DNA of 64,000 nt from positions 603,472-667,471 of the forward strand of contig JAEVLN010000031.1 in assembly GCA_018350325.1 (NCBI GenBank). The letters are read 5' to 3'. This DNA comes from Globodera rostochiensis. Taxonomy: Eukaryota > Nematoda > Chromadorea > Rhabditida > Heteroderidae. The translations under genes and the position numbers were made by a program. The notes under the pieces were generated by a model. That model was not told the origin of the DNA. It ran no database searches and saw only the letters and a program-made list of their open reading frames with translations. Each line of letters opens with the position of its first letter. Positions within the stretch are counted from its first letter, which is position 1. Shown here in pieces: positions 22,031-32,120 of the stretch.

Positions 22031-22291
22031 GGGGGGGGTATTGATTGGAATATTAATTAAATTAATCTTGTTTATCTTTTAATAAATTTAATAATATAGT
22101 ATTTTTTATTTTATACCATTAATATATTTATAATTACGCTATTTAAGGAGTGAGACAATTTGCGGAAGCATTGCGAAAAATTGTTGTTGATATTAAAGAT
22201 CGGAGGGCACGGGAAAGTGCCGATGCTTTTTCGGGATTTAACCGAATAGAATCGGCCGACCTTCTGGCCGATCTCTACTTGATATTGGAAT

Positions 22292-22757
22292 CCGGGGTGC
22301 TCTTAACTGGACTTTTTTTTTAAACCTAATACGTAATAGTAAAAGTAATTATCCAAAAGCCGTGAAAAAAAATCAGAAAACAATTCGGGTGCCTAAACAA
22401 CCAGAAAAAATAAGACAAGAAAATTAAAAAATAGTTTTTGTACGAATGCTTTTTTGCGCTGCCCTTGAGCTCGGACTTTTGGGAAAGCCAGGTCCGGGAA
22501 CACGAATTTCTTCAGCTCTCTCTGGATTCAGACCGGGTCAAGAAATCCGGGTAGTCCGGAAAATCCGGGTTTTTTCTGGAAAATTTTTTGCCGAAGTAAT
22601 TATGTATTGAAATACCGTTCTTGAATGCATTTTGGTGGTGCCGATAAGCACCGCCAAGAAAACAATGTTTGTCAAGAAAATTTTGTGAGACAGAAAGCCT
22701 GACAAAATTACGTATAAATTATTTGCAAAAATTAATACCTAATTACGAGCACCCCTG
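22292..22757. mobile_element. hAT-like foldback element
   Basis: Ends CCGGGGTGCTC and GAGCACCCCTG, perfect 8-bp flanks ATTGGAAT (22,284-22,291 and 22,758-22,765). It includes a GC-core repeat (GGTGGTGCCGATAAGCACCG, about 22,632). It interrupts a coding-like exon. Confidence 0.85.
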
Positions 22758-23790
22758 ATTGGAATGTATTCCGACAAGAAAACAATTCTTCAAACACAAA
22801 AGGACCGTTTAAATCAAACGAATTTAAAATATTACTCCAAATTCTGAATTATGAACTGCGCGATACCGAAAGTGTTGAAAAATTAAAATATTTCAAAAAA
22901 AATTTTGGAAGAAAAAAGGCATTTTCCGAAAGAACATTAAACGAATTTTTGGCGCTTTTGGATCAAATAATTGGGGAGTACAGTTGCACAAGCGTATGCA
23001 AATTTAAATGGAATCAGAAAACATTTGGAGAAAACATTCCAAAATTTGGTCAAATATTTTTTGAAACATTTGAATAATATTCTGGCGAAGTGAAATATGA
23101 CGGAAAGTGCCAAATAATGTCATTCCACCAAAAGTTCGCTGAACACTTTCTGCAACGACTTTATGCGCTAATAATAAGGTGAGAAAATCATAACAAAATT
23201 AATTTTGTTTATTAAAATTAGAATATTCAAAATTAATTTATGTTTAATTTTATTTTAATCAATTTTTTTCAAGTAAATCGGCGTCAATTTGCCAAATTGG
23301 CGAGGAATTGGACTTTGTCCAAACAGTGCAAAATGTCGCGTCAACGGAGCAACTTGAATTTGTTAGACGAAAAAAGATAATTCCAATCAAAGTAAATATT
23401 CAATTTTTCAAAATGCTTTTTTCTTTGGCATTTCGTTTATCGTTGCAAATTGAACAATTGGATTTGGCGGGAAAATATTTGAATGCGTTTGAATTCGCTT
23501 ATAATTGCATTAAGGTTCAAACGAATGACAATCATAGGTAAATAAATATTTTTTAATCGCCGACTTTCCGGGGGTCCATTTTTGGAGAAAATAAATTTTT
23601 GAGTGGTGACTTTATTTGCTTTTTAATAAAAAATTTTCAATCAATTTGTTTAGCTGCTTCTTCAAATTTAAAATAAACATTTCAAAAGAAATTGTGGCAA
23701 TTAATTTGCCAAATTGGAAATTGCCCAATTATATGCGAGAAGAAAATATAAATGAATTACGGCAGCAAAAAGTCAAAAGTGAGTGATGAG

Positions 23791-24437
23791 TAGAGCCCGG
23801 ATTTATATGGGCTAAAACTTCCAAAATATGGCCAAAAATCCTAAAAAGTGCCAAAATATGGACTAAAAACCCCTCAAAATATGGACAAAAGTGACTAAAT
23901 ATGGACTAAAAACCCCTCAAAATATGGACAAAATTGACTAAATATGGACTAAAAACCCTCAAAATATGGACAAAAAAAAGTGACTAAATATGGCCTAAAA
24001 ACGTGCTAAAACTGACAAAATCTTTTTTTATGCGTAAAAACCTTCAAAATTCATCAATTCTTTATCCATTTTCCTCTTAGTAATATAATCTTTTTTCACA
24101 TGTTTTGGAAAAATTTATAAAAAATAACAAAATAAAAAATTTTAGGGAAAATTTTGGTCATTGGTGTTGGGTGCGTTTTTGGTCCAAGAAAAAGTCATTT
24201 TTACGGGTGCATTTTTGGTTTGAAAATTTTCTGATTTTTAAGGGTACATATTTTGTTTATTGCATTTTTTCCTAAGGAATTTTCACAAAAACTATGAATT
24301 CTTTAAATTTTGACAAAAATACTAAAATATGGATTTATAGGGACTAAAAAGTCGCTCTAACCATTTTTTGAAAATGAATGCGTCAAGCAAGCCCTATTCG
24401 CAAAAATATATGTTAAAACATAAAAATTCGGGCTCTA
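23791..24437. mobile_element. hAT-like foldback element, AAAATATGGAC motif
   Basis: Ends TAGAGCCCGGATTTAT and ATAAAAATTCGGGCTCTA, perfect 8-bp flanks GTGATGAG (23,783-23,790 and 24,438-24,445). Interior iterates AAAATATGGACAAAA / GACTAAATATGG. A relative starts at 35,610. It lies inside an intron of the gene at 22.1-24.9 kb. Confidence 0.9.
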
Positions 24438-25019
24438 GTGATGAGTATTCTAAAATTAAAGTAAGAAATAAAAACTAATCACATTTAATTAATTTAACAG
24501 AAAACTTCGACTTTTTGCTTTCATTGTCCAACTGCACGCCAACATTCTATGAAATTTTGAAAGTGGCAAAGAAACTTGGAGATATCGAACTTCCTAAAGA
24601 TGATGCCAAGAAATATGAAATTTGGCTGAATTGGTCGGACTCAAAATTATTTTTTAGAATTTTAAAATATATAAAACAATTACAAGGGCCTATAAAACAA
24701 ATAGAGATTGATCTTGAAGATGATTTTTCCTTTTTGGCACATTTTATTGAATATTTATTGGAGCAAATGGCGACGGGGAACAAAATTCCAAAAACTGAAA
24801 TGCGTAAGAAAATTAGTTTTAATCGGATTTTTGTTGCTATAATATTTTTTAGAATAGAAAACGATGTCAAAAAATATTTTGGTGAAAATTTGGTAAATTT
24901 TGAAGAGGTCCTAAACACCGACTTCAGTCCACACAACGGTTATACTACCTAATCGAATAATTTAACAGCGTTTTCAAAAATATATATTTTTCAAAAAAGT
25001 ATTTCGTTAACTTACAAAA

Positions 25020-25277
25020 TTTTTTTAGAATTGCAACAAATTGTTACTGAAATTTCGAGGAAATTGAACAAATTGAGCAAAATGGCAATTGGAATTATAC
25101 CAATTTAAATATTACAAAAATTTGTCGAATGGAATCTTTTGGAATACGACCTTTACAAAATTGGGAATAATGATCAGAAATGGGAGGAAATTGATCAATT
25201 GCGCGGCGAATGTCAGAAGGCATACAGCAATTATTATTCCGAGAAGAATGCGAATAAGAAGTCCAAGTTTGAAGGGT
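25020..25277 (+). other. Coding-like stretch after the 22-25 kb gene
   Basis: After CAAAATTTTTTTAG two frames are open: one reads EIEQIEQNGNWNYTNLNITK and ICRMESFGIRPLQNWE-stop; the other reads FVEWNLLEYDLYKIGNNDQK, WEEIDQLRGECQKAYSNYYS and EKNANKKSKFEG. Either could be a further exon of the upstream gene; the frame choice cannot be settled. Confidence 0.3.
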
Positions 25278-25460
25278 TACCCTACATTTTGCCTCCATTA
25301 CGTTTTGCCTCCTCAGCAAAAATGTTACATTTTGCCTCCTTACGTTTTGCCAACTGTACATTTTGCCTCCGTTACATTTTGCCTCCATTACGGTTTGCCT
25401 CCCCAGCTAAAAAGTTACATTTTTGCCACCTTAAATTTCGCACTGTTACGTTCTGCTAAT
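25278..25460. repeat. TTTTGCCTCC-type repeat, truncated
   Basis: Iterated CATTTTGCCTCC / TTACGTTTTGCC units like those in the element at 9,371-9,762, starting GGGTTACCCTACATTTTGCC. The right end is degenerate and no flanking duplication was found. Confidence 0.65.
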
Positions 25461-25964
25461 GTTACGTCATGTTTTCATTTAATTGCTCAATTCTTCAATT
25501 TTATTCATAACTTTTTTACTGCTTTCACATTCAATTTCCAATAGCGGCATTATAACAAGATTTTTACTTATGGACGCTGATAGCGGCCTGATTATTGCCC
25601 TTGGATCAAAAGGAGAACAGCGAAAATGTAGACCCGGATGAAGAAGCTGCGAAACAAGTTCAATTTGAAAAAGACACAACGACACACGGAGCATTAGCTA
25701 CCGCCTACCCCCACCCCCCTAAAAGTAAAGCAGAATTCAAAAAGAAAAATTGATGTTGGATGAGGGAATTGAAGTTGAAGACAATGAGGAAAATATTTTT
25801 GAGAATAAGTCCACCATTGAAAATTTTCCTCAATTGTCAATCCCGGTTCAACATGCTGATCACGGTCCCGTGCAACCTTAATACTATTCCAACATCAGTA
25901 CACTGGTCACAATTTACACATTTGTCATGTCGCAATAAAACCTTTCTTTTTTTGTGTGGTGGCA

Positions 25965-26093
25965 AAATTAGTGGCAAAATGTAACATTTTGGCTGAGGAG
26001 GCAAAATGTAGCATTTTGGCTGGGGAGGCAAAACGTAACGGAGGCAAAACATAAAGGAGGCAAAACGTAATGGAGGCAAAATGTAGGGACACC
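25965..26093. repeat. TTTTGCCTCC-type repeat, reverse half
   Basis: Iterated GGAGGCAAAATGTA units ending GGCAAAATGTAGGGACACC, the reverse complement of the left end type GGGTGTCC seen at 9,371. It may be the right half of a foldback whose left half is 25,278-25,460, with about 500 bp between. Confidence 0.6.
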
Positions 26094-26597
26094 AGTTTGA
26101 AAAATTGTTGAAAAATCTGATCAAAGTTTTGCGGGGAATTTGATATTTGAAGAGGGCTGTCGTCCCTTCGGGGGATGGAAATGGCATTTGTAACTTCACA
26201 TACCGCTTTTTTGGCATTCTTTTGAAAAAACCCTTTTAAGAAAATGTTGTCAGTCGATCTTTTGGGGGGATGCATTTTTTGGTTTTGTTGTCAAAAAATA
26301 AAAAACTATGAAAAGTTGAAAACTCGACGAAAAACAACAAAAATATTGAAAACTCGTTTAATCTTTCGAGATTTATCGAGATTCTCGATCGAAATCTCGA
26401 TTGATCCTCGAGTCCAATCTCTACTAAAAATACCATGCCCAATCCTTACCAAAAAAAGGGCAATTGCTTACTTAAATAATATGTATTGAACCGTTCCAAT
26501 TCTCATTTCTGAAATGGTTACATTGAATTTACGAATTTGATTACTATACACTAAATTTGATTTAACATTAATAATAAAATCAATTCTTTAATTTAAA
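26094..26597. other. Spacer with GATCGAGATT palindrome
   Basis: No gene recognised. ATTCTCGATCGAAATCTCGA (about 26,380-26,400) is related to the 36.2-37.1 kb element family. Confidence 0.35.
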
Positions 26598-26729
26598 TCA
26601 ATATTTTGATGCGGCCGAGTTTTCCAGAGTGCCATCCAAAAACGAATTTGCCATGCGGTGCACAACCAATCGCTCCGCCTTGGCATAAACATAGGGGAAG
26701 AAGTCCCTTTGGAGCTCTAAAATGCGCAT
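26598..26729 (-). CDS. Short last exon, unidentified conserved-looking protein
   Basis: The minus strand is open for MRILELQRDFFPYVYAKAER then LVVHRMANSFLDGTLENSAA and SKY-stop (43 aa if the first ATG is used). GCGCATTTTAG before AGCTCC could instead be the acceptor of an upstream exon, giving an exon starting at LQRDFFPY in a different phase. Codon usage is even and GC-richer than the flanks. A foldback transposon with perfect target duplication (26,740-26,989) lies immediately upstream on this strand. Family not recognised. Confidence 0.4.
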   Translation of the reverse strand: MRILELQRDFFPYVYAKAERLVVHRMANSFLDGTLENSAASKY

Positions 26730-26739
26730 TTATGAAGAT

Positions 26740-26989
26740 TAGAGACCAAAAACTTGTACCTAAAACGCAAAAGTTTTTTGGTCATTTTTTGGGCTTTACT
26801 CCAAGCTGCCCCAAAACCAAAAAGCTTTTGGTCCAATTTTTTGTACAAAAAAAAAAAACCAAAAAATTTTTTGGTCATTTTTTGGGCTTTACTCCAAGCT
26901 GCCCCAAAACCAAAAAGCTTTTGGTCCAATTTTTTGTACAAAAAAAACCCAAAAAATTTTTTGGTTTTGGGTTTTGGGTCCGGACTCTA
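26740..26989. mobile_element. hAT-like foldback element, CTTTTGGTCC motif
   Basis: Ends TAGAGACCAAAAAC and GGGTCCGGACTCTA, perfect 8-bp flanks ATGAAGAT (26,732-26,739 and 26,990-26,997). A unit of about 95 bp containing CCCCAAAACCAAAAAGCTTT is present twice inside. The open frame across it is a repeat translation. Confidence 0.88.
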
Positions 26990-26997
26990 ATGAAGAT

Positions 26998-28873
26998 CAT
27001 CCCATTAAAATTTTACCAGCCATTGCCAGCTCTTTTTTTTGTTTGTTTTGTTTTTGCGTGTTCTTCTCATCTCCACCAGTTTGTTTTGGAAGGTTTTTTT
27101 GCTGCAAACGCTCAAGCAACTCATTCATCTAAATTCATTTTACAGCATTTTCGCGCTTCAAGACGCCTGCTTGATTTTCAAATTTTAATTCTTCAAATTC
27201 AATTTACAAAAGGAGTCGTCTGACACTATAACTTAACGAAGGAAATAGCAATTAAATATGGCAATGAGCGTTGGCGTTATGTCAATGCCAAAAAATGAGA
27301 ATTACAACAGAAATCGAGTTGGCCACACATTGAAAACAAGAATTTTTGATTAAAAACACCGATTTGCCTTTTTTTTTTTTGCACAGAGCTTAGCAACTAA
27401 ATTTTCTACCCAAAAGCAACTAGCTTTAAACCCAAAGCAACTTTTTTCTGAACACTTCAGCAAACAAGTTGAAAAAAAAGTTAAATTTTGATTAAAATGA
27501 TTGAAAAACGCAAAATTTGGGTGCAAGAAAGGGAGGCAAAACAAAGTAAACGTGGTTTTATATATTTTTTTAGAATTTTTAATTTTAAATCATCCATAAC
27601 TGTTTTATCAAAACGAACTTCATCCTACAGTCTAGCGGGTTCGACCCCCTGGCTCTGAGCAAAAAATGCACTTTTGTGTTGTGTAAATACAGTATGCCAA
27701 CATTTTTGAAATCCACTTCACCACGCGGGCAAATTTGCCATTTCCAACTCATTTGGGGCGTAAGTTATAGTGTTTGAGGTGTGCAAATTCACACCAAATG
27801 GTCAAAACATCACTGGCTTTTTGTTTGAATAAAAATACAAAAATATTCGCTGCTCAAATCACCATTTTGTTGGCCATCCGACGGCATCTCACTACGTCCA
27901 ATTTGTGAACAAGTTGAGGAGACTTTTGTTCGACTAATAATAGTTCCTGTAATTTTTGTAAAAAATTTCTTTACAACATTTTCTGTACTACGACCTGTGC
28001 CCTGTCAAAAGTCAATGGTGATTGTTCAACGTCGGCATCCTCATTAAACACCTCTGCTGGCTGACAATTTGGTTGGAGCGTCTCAATGATCAATGGTCGA
28101 CGGAGGGGTTCGCGCTGATTGCTGCTGATCGCTGAACTGCCAGAAATGAGCTGAAATAAATTGGGGGTTTTTTAAAATGTTAATTATTTTGTATTTTGTA
28201 ATTTAATCGGTGCAAACTAAGTAAATATAAGTAATTAAATTTATATTATTGACCATTTAAATAGGCCTGAAATTCAAAAAGGAACAGCTCTTTCAGGGAT
28301 CACAGATTGCCCTCTTTTAAGAGCAATCTTTTAATGGCAAATGCCATATATTGAAAATTTGCCATTTCTCCACACTTGCCATTATTTTGCCATTTCTTGG
28401 AACTTTGGGGGAAATTTTTCATTTTTTGAGGGAAAAATGAGAATTTCCCGAAAATAGTGCTCCTCGTACAATTTTGAAGTGTTTGGTTGTAAATGTATTA
28501 ACAATTCGAGTCAAAAATTCAAAAATTTTTTTTGGCGGCGCCTATCGGCAGTTCCGACCCCCTCCCCTGAAGTAGAATTTTCAAAATAAAATGTCTTTTT
28601 GAAATTTGGTAAGAAGAAATTGCCATTACAATGCCAATTTTGGTCATTAGTGATTTGTCCGTTAGGGATGCTTTGGTCTGCTTTTAAGCTATTCGTGATT
28701 TTGACCACCTTTGGCTCACTTAAACAAATGCTTCTTGACACGAAGGACGCCAAACTGATCAATTTTTTTGTTCGCGGGGAGGGGGGAGGGGCTGTGATTA
28801 ATCCTTACAACTTTAAATAGGCACGTAAAATAGCCTAAATAAAAGAGCGAATTAAAAATAAATATTAATAATC
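26998..28873. other. Gene-poor interval
   Basis: No supported gene. 27,610-27,660 has a B-box-like GCGGGTTCGACCCCC without an A box. A GC-core repeat (GGCGGCGCCTATCGGCAGTT) lies at 28,535. Coding-like frames at 28,600-28,780 exist on both strands and could not be resolved. Confidence 0.4.
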
Positions 28874-29227
28874 TTAAAATAAAAATTCAAAAACTTCTCT
28901 AACCACCTTTTCCTCCTCCTCTTCTTCCTCTTCTTCCCCCTCATCATTTTTGGCATCGTTTAGCACGGACAAAAACAGTGGTGGCAGTGGCGATGCGCGG
29001 CTGAACGCGGACTGTCGCCGGAACCGGAGTGTATTTGCGGAAAATGGTGGAGAAAGTGCGGATGTTGCGGACGCCGATTTTGGCACAATCGGAGGCAGAA
29101 AGGGGGTCGAAAAATTGCCGGGCGAGAAGGCGACCTTGGATTCTTGGAAAACATTTTGATTTTCTGTATACAGACCGGGACAATATGTTGCCTCAACCGT
29201 TACCGATTCAGACATTCTCAAAGCCAT
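28874..29227 (-). CDS. Unidentified protein with acidic tail
   Basis: The minus strand is open for 117 aa: MALRMSESVTVEATYCPGLY at the start, a Ser/Pro/Arg-rich middle (FSTPFLPPIVPKSASATSAL, RRQSAFSRASPLPP), then NDAKNDEGEEEEEEEEE and VVREVFEFLF. No domain recognised. A related N-terminal piece lies in the opposite orientation about 170 bp away (29,390-29,440 plus strand: KMSESVKVEERYFPGLSVV), so part of the locus is inverted-duplicated. The poly-Glu codons could be a simple repeat, and the plus strand is also open in places, so this is tentative. Confidence 0.35.
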   Translation of the reverse strand: MALRMSESVTVEATYCPGLYTENQNVFQESKVAFSPGNFSTPFLPPIVPKSASATSALSPPFSANTLRFRRQSAFSRASPLPPLFLSVLNDAKNDEGEEEEEEEEEKVVREVFEFLF

Positions 29228-29259
29228 TCATAAGCTCTCGCTCTCATTAAGCAAAAGCT

Positions 29260-29487
29260 TTGCTATTAGACAAAACTCAAAAAATGTTGCCTTTCTGTGG
29301 TCATAACTTTTTAAGATTTGTCCAAGCGCAAAGTTTTACAGTTAATGTTAGCTTCTACTCTCCGAAAGCTTCCGAATGGGGATTTAAGAAAATGTCTGAA
29401 TCGGTTAAGGTCGAAGAACGTTATTTTCCCGGTTTGTCGGTTGTACGCCATTTGAGCAATGGACAGAAGGGGTACAACATAAAATGA
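29260..29487 (+). pseudogene. Inverted partial copy of the neighbouring gene
   Basis: A plus-strand frame contains MSESVKVEERYFPGL followed by SVVRHLSNGQKGYNIK-stop. The 15-residue block matches MSESVTVEATYCPGL of the minus-strand frame ending at 29,227. DNA around AATGTCTGAATCGGT is shared in inverted orientation. Upstream residues (MLPFCGHNFLRFVQAQSFTV) have no counterpart. Confidence 0.35.
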
Positions 29488-29501
29488 TTTATAAAAACTT
29501 A

Positions 29502-29690
29502 TTAAGCTTCACTTCTCAGCGAAGTTTGGCATCGCTCCACTAAGCTCTGTCTTCGCGGTGCCGGAGGAAGCTTTAGGTCGTCTCCCCACGGTGGGCCAAC
29601 CACCAACTGAACACTGCGCCGCCGACGTTCCAACTGTTCGCCGATGTTGAACTTGGCAACATTTCCGATGTCCACCGGACTCAAATGCAT
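29502..29690 (-). CDS. Short coding-like frame, unidentified
   Basis: The minus strand encodes MHLSPVDIGNVAKFNIGEQL, ERRRRSVQLVVGPPWGDDLK and LPPAPRRQSLVERCQTSLRS before a stop (62 aa). It is GC-rich and codon-balanced against an AT-rich background. It may be an exon of a longer gene; no domain recognised. Confidence 0.35.
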   Translation of the reverse strand: MHLSPVDIGNVAKFNIGEQLERRRRSVQLVVGPPWGDDLKLPPAPRRQSLVERCQTSLRSEA

Positions 29691-29794
29691 TTAAACGGTG
29701 AACATCGAGGAGGGAATTCAATATTCTGTAAATACGCATTTTTAATATCAACTTCAATAAAATGTCGATTTAAAGGTTGCACATACACACATAT

Positions 29795-29942
29795 CAGGGA
29801 TGTAAATCGCGCCGAATAAAAGCGATCGGCGATCTGTGATATCGAATTCAATGCGATAGCGATATGCGAATGGCGATATGCCCAAAAAGGCGATAAATGC
29901 GATATATATATCGCGCGATAGCGACAGCGATTTACATACCTG
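29795..29942. mobile_element. hAT-like foldback, GCGATATGCG motif (outer of nested pair)
   Basis: Ends CAGGGATGTAAATCGC and GCGATTTACATACCTG. The left flank ACACATAT (29,787-29,794) and the right flank ACACATAT (30,110-30,117) are perfect once the younger element at 29,947-30,105 with its target copy is removed. Interior iterates GCGATA. Confidence 0.88.
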
Positions 29943-29946
29943 ACAC

Positions 29947-30105
29947 TAAAGCTGTTCGAGACTTGAAATTTACCGAGAATCGAGAACCGAGACCGAGAAA
30001 TGACACCGAGAACCGAAACCGAGAAATGACCCCGAGACCGAGACCCAAAGAAACCGAGAAATTTCTCGACTCGAGAACCGAGACCGAGAATCTCGAACAG
30101 CTCTA
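29947..30105. mobile_element. hAT-like foldback, ACCGAGA motif (inner of nested pair)
   Basis: Ends TAAAGCTGTTCGAGA and TCTCGAACAGCTCTA, perfect 8-bp flanks CCTGACAC (29,939-29,946 and 30,106-30,113). The target lies across the right end of the outer element, so it inserted later. Confidence 0.9.
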
Positions 30106-30384
30106 CCTGACACATATGTATTTATAATGCGAGCAAATTGCTTATGGAGGATTTTGCGATGTGGCAAACATCCATCCATCGCTTTTGGGCCAAAAAAGCA
30201 CTGTTAAGCCGTTAAGTGCTCATTAAGAATTTATTGGACTCAAATGAAGCGTGAGAATGTCCAGTGTAAGTCGTGCGCTTCATTCGGCTTTTTATATTAT
30301 GAAAAATAGTTGCGAATAACAAAAAAAGCACTTTGATACATATAGTACAATATTATTAATATGTTGTTATGTTTATCGGAATCG

Positions 30385-30645
30385 CAGATCAGCCGAAGCG
30401 GAACTCGTTGACCGCTCGTGCCGCCTCGTGCGCGAGGCGTCCTCTTGCTTGCGGCGTACATCTCTCACTTCCGCTTCTCGCCTGCGGCGCTCCTCTTGAG
30501 CATGCCGCTTGCGCTGTTCTTCGCGCGCAAATCCGCGTTGGCCGTTTCAATGATGGCTATGCCTCGATCCAATGCGCCCAACAGTTTGTGCAGCTGCGCG
30601 TATCTGCCGCGTACCAAAGCGGTGACCCTTTTGGAATGCCATCGA
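30385..30645 (-). pseudogene. Coiled-coil-like coding remnant
   Basis: The minus strand reads WHSKRVTALVRGRYAQLHKL, LGALDRGIAIIETANADLR, then after a frame change REEQRKRHAQEERRRREAEV and RDVRRKQEDASRTRRHERS, TSSASADLR. High Arg/Glu content and heptad-like spacing suggest a coiled coil. The frame change near 30,525 and lack of ends indicate a decayed exon. It is the most GC-rich block in this part of the window. Family not recognised. Confidence 0.45.
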
Positions 30646-30786
30646 CAATTTTTTTATACCAAATTTTATTAAAATGGCTGTATTTTGTCTTTTAATTATT
30701 TGGGACTATTTTAAGAATTTAAATCAGAGTTCAGATTTTTCTGCTCTACGCAAATCAGCCGACGCCTCCACAATGGTCAATGCCAG

Positions 30787-31927
30787 TAGGCTTGGACAAG
30801 AATGGGTATCCGGAACCGGGACCGGTATCCGGGTGTTTTGGGCAAATTATCCGGGACCGGTATCCGGGTGTCCAGGATCCGGCATACCCGGTATCCGGGG
30901 GTTGGATCCGGGCGGGTTAAGCACCCCCTAATGGTGGTATTTTTTCGGAGAGATTCTTTTTGATGGTGTTAGCGCTAGTAAAATTTTTGAATTTTGTGTG
31001 ACATTTTGCCATTTCCTATTAAAATTAAATAGAGATACGGACTTCTGTAATTTGTTTTTTATTTGGCCTAACAAAAATTGCTCAAAAAATTATACATTGC
31101 GCTGTTTTGAGTTTGTCTAAATTGAAACCGCCGGCGCCTCCCATTCTTAAAAAGCTTTGAAAAATTGCCATATTTAAATTTTGGTTGCAAATCTTTTAAC
31201 AAATTGAGTCAAAAATTCAAAATTTTCTCGGCGGTGCCTATCGGCACCGCCGACCCTCCTCCCAAAAATAAAGCAGAATTCTCAAAAAAAAAAAACTCGA
31301 TCGCCAAATATCGATTTTTTATACGCTTTTTATAAAAAATATAAAAATTCTAAAAAATTTACCAAAAATCTAATTTGAACTTTCTTTATTATAACGTACA
31401 CAATCGTATGCTTTTATCTTAATTTTCATTCAAACCCAAAGAAAAATTAGAATTTTGGATCATTTTCATAACAAAAACTGATCAAAAATTCCAAAAATTT
31501 CTCGGCGGCGCCTATCGGGACCGCCGACTCCCGCCGTATCCACAGAGGTGCCAACTTACATTGGAAAAAATATCGCATCGGGTCAAACATTTTTTCTTAA
31601 GGAATTTTCAAAAAAAAATACACCCCTAAAAATGGTACGCTTTGACCGTCGCCTCTTTCAGATGAAGAAGTGACAAATGAAATTAACTATCCAACTTATT
31701 GAATTTGATTTTATTTATTTTATTTTATGCGTTTGTTTACTTTTTGGCAAAAATTGCTTAATTTGTTTTTTTATAAATTAATTATTATTTTCAAAAATCG
31801 AAAATTATCCGGTATCCGGACGGATATCCGGCTGGAAATTACTATCCGGTACCGGTATCCGGGTGTCGAGGAACCGGTGGAACCGCTATCCGGGGGACCC
31901 GGATAATATCCGGTCTTGTCCAACCAT
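30787..31927. mobile_element. hAT-like element, GGTATCCGG motif (1.14 kb)
   Basis: Ends TAGGCTTGGACAAGAATGGG and TCCGGTCTTGTCCAACCATA with inverted TTGGACAAGA, perfect 8-bp flanks AATGCCAG (30,779-30,786 and 31,928-31,935). CCGGTATCCGGG motifs lie near both ends. The middle holds GC-core repeats at about 31,130, 31,232 and 31,502. No transposase frame. Confidence 0.85.
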
Positions 31928-32120
31928 AAATGCCAGTGCGCATCAGCGCGTCCCTGGACCGTCCCCTCTCTACCGAATTTTGCTCGCAGCGCTTGGCACA
32001 TTTTTCGCCACAAATTTAGAAAATTTGCCCAATTCTGAACACGTTCAATTAACAAAAAAATTGTTAAATTGCTGACTATCAAATATTTCCAAATCTGTAA
32101 TAAAAAAAAACGTAAAAATA
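31928..32120 (-). pseudogene. Interrupted host coding fragment
   Basis: On the minus strand WRKMCQALRAKFGREGTVQG then RADA runs into the transposon target site. On the far side (about 30,725-30,785) the minus strand can continue LALTIVEASADLRRAEKSEL. The two may have been one exon before the insertion, but frame continuity is uncertain. Unknown protein. Confidence 0.3.

Larger units (their letters stand above)
22141..24952 (+). pseudogene. Lineage-specific multi-exon gene, eroded
   Basis: Exons by splice sites and frame are as follows. 22,141-22,291 reads RQFAEALRKIVVDIKDRRAR... 22,766-23,178 reads FKSNEFKILLQILNYELRDT..KKAFSERTLNEFLALLDQII, with an in-frame TAA after GQIFFETFE, then YSGEVKYDGKCQIM. 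23,274-23,537 reads KSASICQIGEELDFVQTVQN ... LAFRLSLQIEQLDLAGKYLN. 23,654-23,778 reads CFFKFKINISKEIVAINLPN. 24,501-24,952 reads NFDFLLSLSNCTPTFYEILK ... EVLNTDFSPHNGYTT. Internal donors GTGAG, GTAAAT and GTGAGTG match acceptors in phase. The product is helical and charged, without a recognised domain. Two foldback transposons sit in it: one splits the first exon (22,292-22,757), one is intronic (23,791-24,437). The in-frame stop and the exon interruption suggest it is decayed; a degenerate relative lies at 12.7 kb. Confidence 0.5.

Noticed and set aside
26606..27223. 205-codon plus-strand frame
   Set aside because: Its middle is a transposon with perfect ATGAAGAT flanks; the coding-like part outside reads better on the minus strand.
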